The notes under the pieces are model-generated. The model had not been told where the DNA came from and did no database searches. It saw nothing but the letters and a program-made list of their open reading frames with translations. A program made the position numbers and the translations under genes. Shown here piece after piece: positions 45,867 through 55,614 of a stretch of DNA of 61,805 nucleotides. Numbering within the stretch: the first letter of the stretch is position 1; every line of letters starts with the position of its first letter. The DNA is from Gemmatimonadota bacterium (GTDB lineage: Bacteria; Gemmatimonadota; Gemmatimonadetes; Longimicrobiales; Gaopeijiaceae): assembly GCA_022822445.1 (NCBI GenBank), contig JAJEBR010000040.1, positions 1-61,805 of the forward strand. Reading direction: 5' to 3'.

Positions 45867-47729
45867 TCAGCGCACTCGGAAGTCCACCACCAGCGGCAGG
45901 TGATCGGAGTGATCGGTGTCCGATCTGCGGAGTCCCAGCTCACGCAGGGCGTCCGCGGACAGGTCGGCCGCGTCGAAGACGAACGCCTGGGCGACCTCGA
46001 GAACCGCGCTCCGGTAGAGCACGAAGTCCAGCCTGCCCGGCGAAAAGGGGTCGTCGCGCCAGGTGCTGCGCCAGGTGGCGAGCGAGCGGTCGCGCAGGCG
46101 CTCCAGCCGGACAACGGACAGGTCGGGCGCGGACCCTTCCAGGTCGCCGCCGTCGGATCCAGGCCCTCGGCGCAGTTCGTCGAGGGGGCGCGCCGACCCC
46201 ACAAGATTGAGGTCGCCGCCGATGACGAGACCGGCGGCGGGGCGCCCGGCCAGCGCCGCCGCGACCGCCCGGTTCAGCGTGCGGGCCTGCAGCTCGCGGA
46301 GACGGTCGCGCGGGGACCCGTCGTACCCGGCGCTCTGCAGGTCGACCGGGACGAACAGTACGTCGCGCCCTTCGATGGTCACCCAGGCGCCCGTCGCCGA
46401 CAGCCCGCCTTCCTCCTCGGCCATCGCCAGCTCCGACGGCAACGCCATTCCGCGCGCTTGGGGCTCGTCCCCAACCTCACCCAGCCATCCCTCCAGCGCA
46501 CCCGGCGGATGGTCGATCCGGCTCAGACTCTCCTCCCCGCGCAGGTCGAGCCCCCGCGCCCCGACCACCGTGCGCTGGCGGCCGCCTCCCGACGCCAGCC
46601 ACCACGTCCACGCGGCCGACGCCCGGGCCGCCCTTCCCCCACCCTGCCCCCCTCGCGCATCCTCAGCCCCTCCCCCTCCCACCCCATCGCGCGCGCCCCC
46701 GGCCCCACCTCCGCCCGCCATCCCCGCCCCGAACCGCCCCAGCTCCGCGATCGTCACATCGGCGTAGACCTCGTCGAGAAGGACCACATCGGCACCGAGC
46801 CCCGCAAGCACGCGCTGGAACGGACGCCGATTCTCGCGGAAGCTGCGATCCGACACGTTCCAGACCACCACCCGGTGCGTGTCCCGCGCCCTGGCCACGT
46901 CAGGGACGCCCAGGAGCGGCGGCTCTCCACCCGGCGGCGTCGCCAGCACGTGCGTGAAGAGCCGTGTTTCGTCGACCGCGTCCCCGCCGCGCACGAAGCG
47001 CACCCGCCCGATGACCACGCTGTCCATCGCGAGCGCTATCGGCGGCCCTGTGCGGTCCACCTGGCTCACCTCGGCGTCCGGGCCCTCGCCGACTTCCCGG
47101 GGCACTTCGGCCACGGCCCCGCGCCGCACCCGCACCTCGAAGCGGTCCGAAGAGTGCGTCGGCGCCACCAGCAGACCCACGCCAGCCGATCCCTCAACCT
47201 CGCCGGCACCCTCGGGACCGACGCGACGAATCCCCACGCCGGCCCCGTGCCGGTCACCGTCAGCGCCCGCGTCCCGGGACAGCACAATAGCCAGATCGGC
47301 ACCCTCGACGCCCCCGTACGGCCCTCCCGTCGCCGCGTCCCCGTCCGCGTCGAGCACCACCTCGACCGAGCCCGCCATCCCCTGCGCGGTCACGGTGCGT
47401 CCCAGGTCGATCAGGATGTGCAGGAAGCGCGGGTCGTCCCGCAGCGAGACCGGTCCCAGGTCGACCGGCGAGGAGCCGCGCGCCGCATCCCCGATGCGAT
47501 CGTTCACCGCCGGCGCCACGCCCTCCCAGTCGTCGAATACCCCGTCAGTCCACACCGGAGCCCCGGAGAACATCCGGTCGACCATGTTGCAGCCGGCCAG
47601 CGACGGCAGACACGCCGCGAGCACCAGGCACGCGCGGAATGTCCATCCCGGCCTCCGGGGTCGCGCAATCGGTCTTCGCAGGCCGCCACTTTGTTCGCCG
47701 ACCGAACAAAGGCGCCGCACAACCCTCAT
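45867..47729 (-). CDS. Lipoprotein with endonuclease/exonuclease/phosphatase domain
   Basis: 620 aa. ATG 47729 is preceded by GCAGGGGGA. A lipobox, LAGCN, sits about 47 residues in. The first domain (about 55-260) is β-rich with SVEVVLDADGDAATGGPYGG, resembling CBM9/DOMON-type modules. The EEP nuclease/phosphatase domain follows: VVWNVSD (Asn), LLDEVYADV (Glu), GGDLNLVGS (Asp-Asn), GRLDFVLY and SDHLPLVV (His). These residues make up the Mg-dependent active site. A Gly/Ala-rich insert (about 350-390) interrupts the EEP domain. An exported DNase, phosphatase or sphingomyelinase-like enzyme is possible; the substrate is unknown. Confidence 0.82.
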   Translation of the reverse strand: MRVVRRLCSVGEQSGGLRRPIARPRRPGWTFRACLVLAACLPSLAGCNMVDRMFSGAPVWTDGVFDDWEGVAPAVNDRIGDAARGSSPVDLGPVSLRDDPRFLHILIDLGRTVTAQGMAGSVEVVLDADGDAATGGPYGGVEGADLAIVLSRDAGADGDRHGAGVGIRRVGPEGAGEVEGSAGVGLLVAPTHSSDRFEVRVRRGAVAEVPREVGEGPDAEVSQVDRTGPPIALAMDSVVIGRVRFVRGGDAVDETRLFTHVLATPPGGEPPLLGVPDVARARDTHRVVVWNVSDRSFRENRRPFQRVLAGLGADVVLLDEVYADVTIAELGRFGAGMAGGGGAGGARDGVGGGGAEDARGGQGGGRAARASAAWTWWLASGGGRQRTVVGARGLDLRGEESLSRIDHPPGALEGWLGEVGDEPQARGMALPSELAMAEEEGGLSATGAWVTIEGRDVLFVPVDLQSAGYDGSPRDRLRELQARTLNRAVAAALAGRPAAGLVIGGDLNLVGSARPLDELRRGPGSDGGDLEGSAPDLSVVRLERLRDRSLATWRSTWRDDPFSPGRLDFVLYRSAVLEVAQAFVFDAADLSADALRELGLRRSDTDHSDHLPLVVDFRVR

Positions 47730-47859
47730 TCCCCCTGCCGCACAATCAGCCGGTGCCCCCCGGCTCAAAACCGGTACCTCATCTCCAGCGCCAGCCACCG
47801 TTCGCGCGCGCTACCTCCTCTCGCCCGGCCAACCGTTCACTGCGGCGCTGCGCATGTCT

Positions 47860-50733
47860 CTACCTCCCCCGCCCGCGGCCGCCCCAGTCGCCACCCCCGC
47901 CGCGCCCGCCACGCGTGAACTGCGTTCCGAGCCGGTAGTTGACCTGCAGCATGAAGTACCGCCCGAGCGAATCCGTGCGCGACTCCTGGATGAAGTTGGA
48001 GTTGTTGCTGATGCTGATGCCCCGGTTCTGATTCAGGAGGTCGCGGGCGCGGAATTCGATCTCGATGCGATTGTCGAGCATCCTGCGCATGATCGACGCG
48101 TTCCAGCGGGCCACATTCTGCACGTCGCCGAACTGGGTCTGGGTCGAGCCGTAGAGGTTGTCGTCGTAGACCTGGTACCTCAGGTCGGTCTCGATCGTCC
48201 ACGCACTGGTCGGGTAGATGTTGGCTTCCAGCGAGTAGGTGCTGTTGACGTAGTCGCGGTTGAGCTCCTCGTTGAGCGAGTAGCGGGCGTTGTTGAAATT
48301 GAAGGTGGCCCCGAGCTCCACGTCGACCCGATCCCTGTTCCGGTTCTCGATGTTGAATTCCACCGTGTTGCGGATGGACTGGTTGTCGTTCGCGACCAGG
48401 TTGATCAGTTCGGTCCCCTCCGAGTAGCTGAGGCGGTACTCCAGGTCCACATCCACGCCGAGCCTCCTGATCGGAGTGCCGTAGTTGGCACCGACGTTAC
48501 CCGACCACGACGCCGCTGTGTTGATCGGCGAACGGGTCTGGACGCCCCGGTCGTCGTACATGCGCGACTGGGCAATCGTGTTGTGGGTGTACGTGTAGTT
48601 GAAGAAGGTGAAGAGATTGCGGAAGCTGAACTGGTCGAAAAATCTGTACTCCCCGTTGAGCCGGTGCGAATACTCGGGCACCAGGTCGGGGTTGCCGGTA
48701 TAGATGTTCAGCGGGTTGGTGTTGTTCACGAACGGCTGCAGCTGGGTGAGCGACGGCTCCCGGGTCGAGGAGTTGTACCGCACGTTGACGTTGTGGCCTT
48801 CCTTCAACTCGATCCTGAAGTTCATGTTCGGCAGAATGTGGGTGTAGCTGTTCGCGATCCTCTCGTCCCGGTTCTGGATGAGCCCGTCCAGGTTCGAACG
48901 CCGGACCTCCAGGCCGCTCACGAACCGGTAGCGCTCGTTGTTGCGGTTGAAGCGCGTTCCGGCGTTGTAGTAGGTGTAGGCCCGCTCGAATCCGTTGCTC
49001 CGGGGCACGTTGAGCATGCGGGAGCCGTCCACGATGTCGTAGACGGGGTTGTCCCGGTCCTCGCCCGTCGAGTTCGCCCGGCCGAAGAGCTCCAGGATCT
49101 GTCCCTGGCCCAGGGGCTGGGTCAGCGAGAGTCGGGCGCTGTTGTTCCAGCTGCGGCTGTCACGGAGCTGTTCCTCCAGAGTGTACTCCGGTTCCATGGA
49201 GCCGCCGGATCCCCCGCCTCCCCCACGGCCCCCTCCGCGGCTGACCCCGACCAACTCCGAGGAGAGTTCCGTGAGCTGGTCGGAGTCCGAGATCCGGCTC
49301 TGGAATTCGGCGACCAGGGAGCGTCCGGAGGAACCCAGCCGTTTGCGCCAGGTCAACTGTGCGTCGCCACCCAGGTCGTCGCCGTCCACCACCTGGTCCG
49401 TCTTCGCCGAGTTGAGAAGGCCGCCGGAGGTGTTGTGCGTCTCCTGGTTGGTGAAGCTGAAGCTGCCCGAGGTCGAGAGGTTGCCGTTGACCCGCAGGCG
49501 GAGCTGGTTCCCTTCCGCGAGCTGGATCTGCCCGTTGAGGTTGACCCTGTGATTGTTGTTGTTGGTCTCCGAGCTGTTCAGCCGGTCGACCAGGGACGAC
49601 AGATCGGAGCCGAACAGCGTCTGCTGCTGAACCGTGCTGTTCCGCTCGTTGTCCGATTCATTGAAGGTGTAGCTGGAACGCAGCCAGTTGTCGTCGGTGA
49701 AGTCGTTGCTGGCATTGACGGCCACGCTCATGGTCTCCGTGAAGCCGCCGCCGCCACCGCCGCCGCCGCCCCTGCCGCCCCTGCGCTGGTTCACGTTGTT
49801 GGCGTTCAGGATCAGCGCGTACTGCCCCGAGGGCGAGAAGCGGTTCAGGTTGAGGAAGCCGTCGTAGCGCGCGTCGTCCGCCGACGTCCCCCCGATCCGG
49901 GGCTGGGTGTTGACGTCGCTGCCGAGGGCTCCGTTGGTCCTGCCGAAGTACCCCACTCTGGCCTCCTCGCGGAGCTTGAGGTCGAGGGTACGCTCCTCGT
50001 TGCCATCGGAGATGCCGGTGAACTCGGCCATGTCCGACTCCTTGTCGTAGACATCGACCTGCTGGATCGCGTCGGCCGGCAGGTTGCGCGTCGCGATCGT
50101 GCCGTCGCCGCCGAAGAACTCCCTGCCGTCCACCAGGACGTTCTGTACCGCCTCGCCCTGCGCGGTGATCGCGCCGTCGTCGTCGACCTCGATCCCGGGA
50201 AGGCGCCTGAGCAGGTCCTCCACCGTGGCATTCGGCGGCGTCTCGAAGGCGGCCGCGTTGTAGCTGAGCGTGTCACGATTGTTGATGAAGGGCACGTGCT
50301 CGATGCTTACGACCAGCGGGTCGACTTCGACGGCCAGCACCTCCATCGTGACCTTCCCGGCCTCGACATCGGTGTCGGTGACGTCGAAGTCGGTTCGTAT
50401 CGTCTCGTAGCCGATCAGCGTGACCTGCAGGATGTACTCGCCGACGGGCAGCCTGGCGATCGTGAAGTTCCCGTCCCCGTTCGTCATGGAGAACCTGACG
50501 AGGACCGAGTCCTCCCGGGCAAGGGCGACCACCATGGCGTTCGGCAGCGCCTGTCCGGACGAGTCCGCGACCGCTCCCTTCACCTCGTATTGCTGTTGCG
50601 CCTGCGCGGGCGGGGCGACAGCGAGGAAGGCCGCCGCGCAGGCCACGGCCGCCAGTAGCGAGGCACACGCGCGCCGCGCCGGCGCACACCTCACGGGGAG
50701 CCGCGCCCCCGGATTCAGGTTCCAGTTCTTCAT
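47860..50733 (-). CDS. TonB-dependent-receptor-like outer-membrane protein (copy 1)
   Basis: 957 aa. ATG 50733 follows GGGAGCGAACA. Signal peptide to about 45 (PPAQAQQ). Carboxypeptidase-regulatory-like domain at about 50-135: YEVKGAVADSSGQALPNAMV, FTIARLPVGEYILQVTLIGY. Plug-like region: NATVEDLLRRLPGIEVDDDG, NVLVDGREFFGGD, LPADAIQQVDVYDKESDMAE. The rest is a large outer-membrane β-barrel of the type paired with GLPGLI proteins (ELKEGHNVNVRYNSSTREPS, LQPFVNNTNPLNIYTGNPDL). No obvious TonB box is seen. The Gly-rich C-terminus (RGGRGGGGDWGGRGRGR) replaces the usual terminal Phe. It is coupled to the upstream GLPGLI gene at ten bases and is paralogous to 51887-54724. Confidence 0.9.
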   Translation of the reverse strand: MKNWNLNPGARLPVRCAPARRACASLLAAVACAAAFLAVAPPAQAQQQYEVKGAVADSSGQALPNAMVVALAREDSVLVRFSMTNGDGNFTIARLPVGEYILQVTLIGYETIRTDFDVTDTDVEAGKVTMEVLAVEVDPLVVSIEHVPFINNRDTLSYNAAAFETPPNATVEDLLRRLPGIEVDDDGAITAQGEAVQNVLVDGREFFGGDGTIATRNLPADAIQQVDVYDKESDMAEFTGISDGNEERTLDLKLREEARVGYFGRTNGALGSDVNTQPRIGGTSADDARYDGFLNLNRFSPSGQYALILNANNVNQRRGGRGGGGGGGGGFTETMSVAVNASNDFTDDNWLRSSYTFNESDNERNSTVQQQTLFGSDLSSLVDRLNSSETNNNNHRVNLNGQIQLAEGNQLRLRVNGNLSTSGSFSFTNQETHNTSGGLLNSAKTDQVVDGDDLGGDAQLTWRKRLGSSGRSLVAEFQSRISDSDQLTELSSELVGVSRGGGRGGGGGSGGSMEPEYTLEEQLRDSRSWNNSARLSLTQPLGQGQILELFGRANSTGEDRDNPVYDIVDGSRMLNVPRSNGFERAYTYYNAGTRFNRNNERYRFVSGLEVRRSNLDGLIQNRDERIANSYTHILPNMNFRIELKEGHNVNVRYNSSTREPSLTQLQPFVNNTNPLNIYTGNPDLVPEYSHRLNGEYRFFDQFSFRNLFTFFNYTYTHNTIAQSRMYDDRGVQTRSPINTAASWSGNVGANYGTPIRRLGVDVDLEYRLSYSEGTELINLVANDNQSIRNTVEFNIENRNRDRVDVELGATFNFNNARYSLNEELNRDYVNSTYSLEANIYPTSAWTIETDLRYQVYDDNLYGSTQTQFGDVQNVARWNASIMRRMLDNRIEIEFRARDLLNQNRGISISNNSNFIQESRTDSLGRYFMLQVNYRLGTQFTRGGRGGGGDWGGRGRGR

Positions 50734-50743
50734 TGTTCGCTCC

Positions 50744-51691
50744 CTATTGCCTTTCGTCCCCACCGGGGGGCCGTCTGTTCCTTGTCATCTCCGCGAGCCG
50801 CTCCTTGACGAGTTGCTCGAATTCCTCCTGCGACATCTCGTCGCCCTCATCGGGCGGGGCGATCGTTCCCTGCTCCAGTTCGCCGAGGGCGACCTCCGTG
50901 GCCTGGTACTGGATCTGCCCGTCGTTCACCGACAGCACCAGAATCATGCCGGGCAGTCCCCCGTAGGCCTCGGGGCCACCCTGAACCGGGATCTGGGGGG
51001 TGAACCACGCGTCGATCGTCGTCGCGCTGTCCTTCTGCGCGGTGGCCTTGAGCACCATGTATCCCAGGTGCTCGGCCTGTTCCGATGTCAGCTGCCACTC
51101 CAGCGACGGCTGCTCCCGCGTCACGCGGAAGGTGCGGCCGAGGAATCTGCGGGCCTCGACCATCGTGCCCGCCTCGGGGTCCACGTACGCGCTCTGCAGC
51201 TGGGTCGCCGCGTAGGGATCCAGCTCTGCCGTGCCTCCAGGACCGGACCCGAACCTGCCTCCCCCAAACCGCCCGAAGCCTCCCCCGGCGCCATCCGAAG
51301 GCGGCCGGTCGAAGCCACCACCGCCGCCGCCGCCGCGAAGACGCTGCCCGCCACCGCCATCTCCCCGACCGCCCCCGCGTGCCTCCATCGTCATCACCCA
51401 GCCCGATGGACCGAAGTGGAGGACCACCGTGGTGGTCCGTGGGGGCGGCGTGAACTGCTGCCCTCCGCCAGCGCCCGGCGGACCCCCACGCCCCCCGAAG
51501 GACGGCATCTCACGCTTGACTACGTGGGTGTAGGTGACGGTGCCCTCCTGTGCTGCCGCGTCGGCCGGGGCCACAAGAACCGCGAAGCCGACGGCGGCGG
51601 CGATGGAAGCTGCGCCAAGGCTGACGGTCGCTGCGGCGGAGGCGGGCCGAACCCTCCGGCGAGTCGATTGGGACGGGCGAATCACTGGCAT
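50744..51691 (-). CDS. GLPGLI family protein (copy 1)
   Basis: 315 aa. The signal peptide runs to ADAAAQ. QEGTVTYTHVVKREM is the typical start of the mature GLPGLI protein. FLGRTFRVTREQPSLEWQLT and the family motif in YGGLPGMILVLSVNDGQI define it. A Gly/Arg/Phe-rich insert (about 105-150) is a peculiarity of this copy. The tail is acidic and helical (MSQEEFEQLVKERLAEM). Family members are exported and lie next to receptor-like barrels; their role is unknown. It is ten bases before the copy-1 receptor gene. Confidence 0.88.
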   Translation of the reverse strand: MPVIRPSQSTRRRVRPASAAATVSLGAASIAAAVGFAVLVAPADAAAQEGTVTYTHVVKREMPSFGGRGGPPGAGGGQQFTPPPRTTTVVLHFGPSGWVMTMEARGGGRGDGGGGQRLRGGGGGGGFDRPPSDGAGGGFGRFGGGRFGSGPGGTAELDPYAATQLQSAYVDPEAGTMVEARRFLGRTFRVTREQPSLEWQLTSEQAEHLGYMVLKATAQKDSATTIDAWFTPQIPVQGGPEAYGGLPGMILVLSVNDGQIQYQATEVALGELEQGTIAPPDEGDEMSQEEFEQLVKERLAEMTRNRRPPGGDERQ

Positions 51692-51857
51692 CTCTCCGAG
51701 TCTCCTCTGCTGGGGACCTTGCGGTGTTTCGGGAGCGTCCCGCGGACCGTTCCGTTCACCGGCCCGCTGGTGCGCCCACGTTATCTAGGACACCTCAAGT
51801 ACCCTGAGCGTTAGCTGCGCGGAAACGCCGGGCGGGCGACTCGCATTCTCACCACAA

Positions 51858-51873
51858 CCGGCGACGCCGCCGG
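51858..51873 (-). terminator. GC hairpin after the copy-2 receptor gene
   Basis: CCGGCG and CGCCGG flank a four-base loop just beyond the receptor stop codon (minus strand), followed by TTGTGG. The T-tract is poor, so termination is only likely. It would separate the two receptor operons. Confidence 0.35.
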
Positions 51874-51886
51874 CCGGCCAGCCGGG

Positions 51887-54724
51887 TCAACCGATGAATC
51901 CGCCCAGGAACCGGCCCCCCAGCCGGTAGGATGCCTGCAACATGAAGAACTGGCCGAGCGACTCGGTCCGCGATTCCTGGATGAGGTTGGGCCGGTTGGA
52001 GATCGTGACGCCCTGATTCTGGTTCAGCAGGTCGTAGGCGCGGAGCTCGATCTCGACTCGATCATTGAACAGCCGCCGCATCACGGAGGCGTTCCAGCGA
52101 GCGATGTTCTCCGGCTGGCCGAAGCGGGACTGCGCCGGCCCGTAGAGGTCCCGGTCGAAGACCTGGTAGGTGAAGGTCGAGCGGATCGTCCAGGCGCCGG
52201 GCGCGTAGAGCGTGCCGTTCGCGAAGTACCGGCTGTTCACGTACGTCCGGTTGAGTTCCTCGTTCAGGGAGTACCGGGCGTCGTTGAAGCTGAAGCTGGC
52301 TCCACCGTGGACATCGAACCGGTCCTTGATCCGGTTGTTCAGGCTGAGCTGGACGGTGTTGGTCGTGGACCGGTTGTCGTTCGCGACCAGGTTCACCAGC
52401 TCGGTGCCCTCGGTATAGGCGACCCTGTACTCCAGGTCCACGTCCACCCCGAGTCTGCGGACCGGCGTGCCGAAATTGGCCCCCAGGCTGGCCGACCAGG
52501 ACCCGTCGGTGTTGATCGGGAAGCGGGTCTGCACCCCGCGATCGTCGTAGAACCGGGACTGGGCGATCGTGTTGTCGGTGTAGGTGAAGCCGCCGAATGT
52601 GAAAAAATTCACAAAGCTGAACTGGTCGAAGAACCGGTAGTCGGCCTTCAGGCTGTGGGTGTATTCCGGTTCCAGATCCGGGTTGCCCGTGTAGATGTTC
52701 AGCGGGTCGGTGTTGTTCACGAAGGGCTGCAGCTGGGTCAGCGACGGCTCCCGGCTGGAGGTGCTGTACCCGACGCTGAGGTTGTGGCCCTCCCTGACCT
52801 CCGTCTTCAGGTCCATGTTCGCGAGCAGGTGGGTGTAGCCGTTTTCGATCCTCTGGTCGCGGTCGCTGATCACCCCGTCGAGGTTGGAGCGCTGCACGCG
52901 CAGTCCGGTCGAGATCCAGTAGCCATCGCCGATTCGGCTGAACCGGGCCCCGGCGCGGTAGTAGGTGTAGGCGCGCTCGAACCCCGTGCTGCGCGCCCGG
53001 TTGAAAACGCGCGCATCGTCGACGATGTCGTACACCGGATTGTCCCGGTCCTCGCTCGTCGAGTTCCTCTGGCCGAACACCTCCAGGGAGTGGCCTTCAC
53101 CCAGAGGCTGGGTCAGCGACAGGCGCGCACTGTTGTCCCACGTCCTTCCAACGCGGTTCTGTTCCTGGAGCGTCTCCTCCACGCGGCCGGACTCTCCGGG
53201 CCCGCGGCGGAGACCGCTCACCCGCGAGGAGAGGTCCCCGCCGTAGTCGTAGTCCGAGATCCCGGTGCGGAACTCGGCCACCACGGAACGGCCGGACTCG
53301 TCCAGCCGCTTGCGCCAGGTCAGCTGCGCATCGCCCCCCAGGTCGTCGCCATCGGTGAAGTGGTCGGTCACCGCCGAATTCAGCATGCCGCCGGCGGCGT
53401 TGTGCGTCTCCTGAGTGGTGAACTGCGACGTGAGCGAGGAGCGCAGGTTCGCGTTGACCCGCAGGCGGAGCTGGTGGCCCGGCGAAAGGGCGAGCTGTCC
53501 GTTCAGGTTCAGACGGTGGCCCCCGCTATTCGATTCGCTGCTGGAGGACTGGTCCAGCACCGAAGCGACATCCGACCCGAACAGGGCCTGCTGCTGCACC
53601 GTGCTGTTCCGGATGTTGTCCAGTTCGTTGTAGAAGTAGCTCGACCGCAACCAGTTGTCGTTGCCGAATTCACGGCTGGCGTTGACCCCGCCGCTCATGG
53701 ATTCGCTGAAGCCCCCACCGCCTCCGCCCAACATGCCGGAGGGCGCCCCCGCGCCGCCGCCGAACATCATGAGGTTGCCGACGACCATTTCGCCGATGCC
53801 GGTCGAGGAGAATCCGGCATTGCCCACGTTGTTCGCGTTCAGGATCAACGCGTACTGGCCGGTCGGGGAAAAGCGGTTCAGGTTCAGTGCGCCATCGTAG
53901 CGGGCGTCGTTCGCGGCGGAGCCTCCGAGGCGTGCCTGGTTGTCGATGTCGCTGCCGAAGCCTCCGCTCGTCCGCCCGAAGTATCCGACCCTGGCCTGTT
54001 CCTTCAGCCTGAGGTCGACGGTGCGCTCGTCGTCCCCGTCGGGGATGCCGGTGAACTCGGCCATGTCCGATTGCCTGTCGTAGACATCCACCTGCCGGAT
54101 GGCGGCAGCGGGGAGGTTGCGCGTCGCGATCGTCGGATCCCGGCCGAAGAACTCCTTGCCGTCGACCAGGACGTTCCGCACATCCTCGCCCTGCGCCTTG
54201 ATCGAGCCATCGGCGGCGACCTCGATCCCGGGAAGCCGGCGCAGCAGGTCCTCGGCCGTGGCGTTGGGCGGCGTCCGGAACGCGGCGGCGTTGTAGCTGA
54301 GCGTGTCCCGCCGGTTGATGAACGGGACGTGCTCGATGCTCACCACCAGGTCCTCGACCTCGACCGCCAGCACCTCCATCGTCACCTGGCCCGCGTCGAA
54401 ATCCGCGCCCGTGACGTCGAAGTCACTGCGCACGGCCTGGTAGCCCAGCAGCGTAACCTGCAGGATGTACTCCCCGCCTGGCAGCTTCGCGATGCTGAAG
54501 TGGCCGTCGCGGTCGGTGTGGGAGAACTTCACGAGAACCGAGTCCTCGCGGGACAACGCCACCACCATGGCGTTCGCCAGCGCCACGCCGGCCGTGTCGA
54601 CGACCGAGCCGCTCACCTCGAACTCCGCCGGCGCCTGCCCGGCCCTCTCCTGGGCCTGCCCGGCCGGAACCGCCATGAGGAGGGTGATCGCAGACCCGAG
54701 CGCCAGGCCCCTCCAGTCGGTCAT
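51887..54724 (-). CDS. TonB-dependent-receptor-like outer-membrane protein (copy 2)
   Basis: 945 aa. ATG 54724 overlaps the upstream GLPGLI stop (ATGA). Signal peptide to GQAQE. Same architecture as copy 1: regulatory-like domain (FEVSGSVVDTAGVALANAMV, FSIAKLPGGEYILQVTLLGY), plug (NATAEDLLRRLPGIEVAADG, NVLVDGKEFFGRD, VDVYDRQSDMAEFTGIPDGD) and barrel with LQPFVNNTDPLNIYTGNPDL. A Met/Gly-rich loop (about 385-415, MVVGNLMMFGGGAGAPSGML) differs from copy 1. The end, MLQASYRLGGRFLGGFIG, lacks the Gly/Arg tail. Close similarity over the whole length shows tandem duplication of the pair. Confidence 0.9.
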   Translation of the reverse strand: MTDWRGLALGSAITLLMAVPAGQAQERAGQAPAEFEVSGSVVDTAGVALANAMVVALSREDSVLVKFSHTDRDGHFSIAKLPGGEYILQVTLLGYQAVRSDFDVTGADFDAGQVTMEVLAVEVEDLVVSIEHVPFINRRDTLSYNAAAFRTPPNATAEDLLRRLPGIEVAADGSIKAQGEDVRNVLVDGKEFFGRDPTIATRNLPAAAIRQVDVYDRQSDMAEFTGIPDGDDERTVDLRLKEQARVGYFGRTSGGFGSDIDNQARLGGSAANDARYDGALNLNRFSPTGQYALILNANNVGNAGFSSTGIGEMVVGNLMMFGGGAGAPSGMLGGGGGGFSESMSGGVNASREFGNDNWLRSSYFYNELDNIRNSTVQQQALFGSDVASVLDQSSSSESNSGGHRLNLNGQLALSPGHQLRLRVNANLRSSLTSQFTTQETHNAAGGMLNSAVTDHFTDGDDLGGDAQLTWRKRLDESGRSVVAEFRTGISDYDYGGDLSSRVSGLRRGPGESGRVEETLQEQNRVGRTWDNSARLSLTQPLGEGHSLEVFGQRNSTSEDRDNPVYDIVDDARVFNRARSTGFERAYTYYRAGARFSRIGDGYWISTGLRVQRSNLDGVISDRDQRIENGYTHLLANMDLKTEVREGHNLSVGYSTSSREPSLTQLQPFVNNTDPLNIYTGNPDLEPEYTHSLKADYRFFDQFSFVNFFTFGGFTYTDNTIAQSRFYDDRGVQTRFPINTDGSWSASLGANFGTPVRRLGVDVDLEYRVAYTEGTELVNLVANDNRSTTNTVQLSLNNRIKDRFDVHGGASFSFNDARYSLNEELNRTYVNSRYFANGTLYAPGAWTIRSTFTYQVFDRDLYGPAQSRFGQPENIARWNASVMRRLFNDRVEIELRAYDLLNQNQGVTISNRPNLIQESRTESLGQFFMLQASYRLGGRFLGGFIG

Positions 54725-55614
54725 GGCTTCATCTCCCCGTTGCCGATGACACGGACTCCGCGACCTCGCGTCTTGCTGATCTCCTCCAGCTTGTCGGCCA
54801 CGATCCTGTCGAATTCCTCGCGCGTCACTTCCTGGCCCTTGTCCGGCGGGCGAATCAGGTCTTCCTCCAGCGCCTCCAGCACTACCTCCGTCGCCTGGTA
54901 CTGGGTGTGCCCGTCGTTGATGGAGAGGACGAGGATCATCCCCGGGAGTCCCCCGTAGGACGCCGGCCCGCCCGGGACCGGGATCAACGGCGTGAACCAC
55001 GCCTCCACGACCGTGCTGTCGTGCTCCGTGGTGGCCTTCATCACCGGGTAGTCGAGGTGCATCGCCTGCTCGGTGGTCAGCTGCCAGTCGTAGGAGGGCC
55101 GCCCCTCGGCGACCCGGAAGGTTCGGCCGAGGAACTCGTGGGTCTCGACCAGGGTGCCCGTCTCGTAGTCCTCGTAGACGTTCCGTGCGGCACCGAGGCC
55201 CGGAGCGGCACCTGCGAACATGTTCAGCCCGACCGCCATATCCGACATGAATGCGACCGGGACCTCCTTGACCACGCCCCCTGCCAACCCCTTGACCGAG
55301 ATTGCCATGTTGTCGGCCGGCCCCTTCCCGGGCAGATCCTCGGCCGGGATCATCAGTGATCCTGAAGGGGTGAAGTGCAGGACGCGCGTGCTCGTCGTCG
55401 CCTTCGGCATCTGCGCCTTCATCTGCGCCAACCCGGGGGGAAGCTCGAAATCGAGTTTGACCGAGTGGGTGTAGGTGATGATGCCCTCCTGTGCGGCGAC
55501 CGTGGCCGGCGTCGTCATGGCGGCGAGTGTGAAGGCGGCCAGTGCAAGGCGGGGCGCGCGGACGAGAGCGTCTGGAAGGATTCGGGACTGGCCCCGGTGG
55601 GTGTGGCTGAACAT
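54721..55614 (-). CDS. GLPGLI family protein (copy 2)
   Basis: 297 aa. ATG 55614 is preceded by CGGAGACAAGC. The signal peptide ends ATVAAQ. The mature protein begins EGIITYTHSVKLDFELPPGL. FLGRTFRVAEGRPSYDWQLT and YGGLPGMILVLSINDGHTQY match copy 1 closely; it lacks the Gly/Arg-rich insert. It has Met-rich segments (AQMKAQMPK, FMSDMAVGLNMF). It overlaps its receptor gene by four bases, tighter than copy 1. A role in ligand or metal handling is only a guess. Confidence 0.88.
   Translation of the reverse strand: MFSHTHRGQSRILPDALVRAPRLALAAFTLAAMTTPATVAAQEGIITYTHSVKLDFELPPGLAQMKAQMPKATTSTRVLHFTPSGSLMIPAEDLPGKGPADNMAISVKGLAGGVVKEVPVAFMSDMAVGLNMFAGAAPGLGAARNVYEDYETGTLVETHEFLGRTFRVAEGRPSYDWQLTTEQAMHLDYPVMKATTEHDSTVVEAWFTPLIPVPGGPASYGGLPGMILVLSINDGHTQYQATEVVLEALEEDLIRPPDKGQEVTREEFDRIVADKLEEISKTRGRGVRVIGNGEMKP

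Noticed and set aside
47748-47765. AGCCGG/CCGGCT hairpin between the receptor and EEP genes as a terminator
   Set aside because: Short stem without a T-tract on either strand; too weak to call.
46879-50658. Very long open frame on the plus strand opposite the EEP and receptor genes
   Set aside because: It is the GC-rich antisense shadow of two well-supported genes. Its translation is low-complexity without domains and its start has no ribosome-binding site.
52307-54958. 883-codon open frame on the plus strand
   Set aside because: It is antisense to receptor copy 2 and shows only composition-driven openness.
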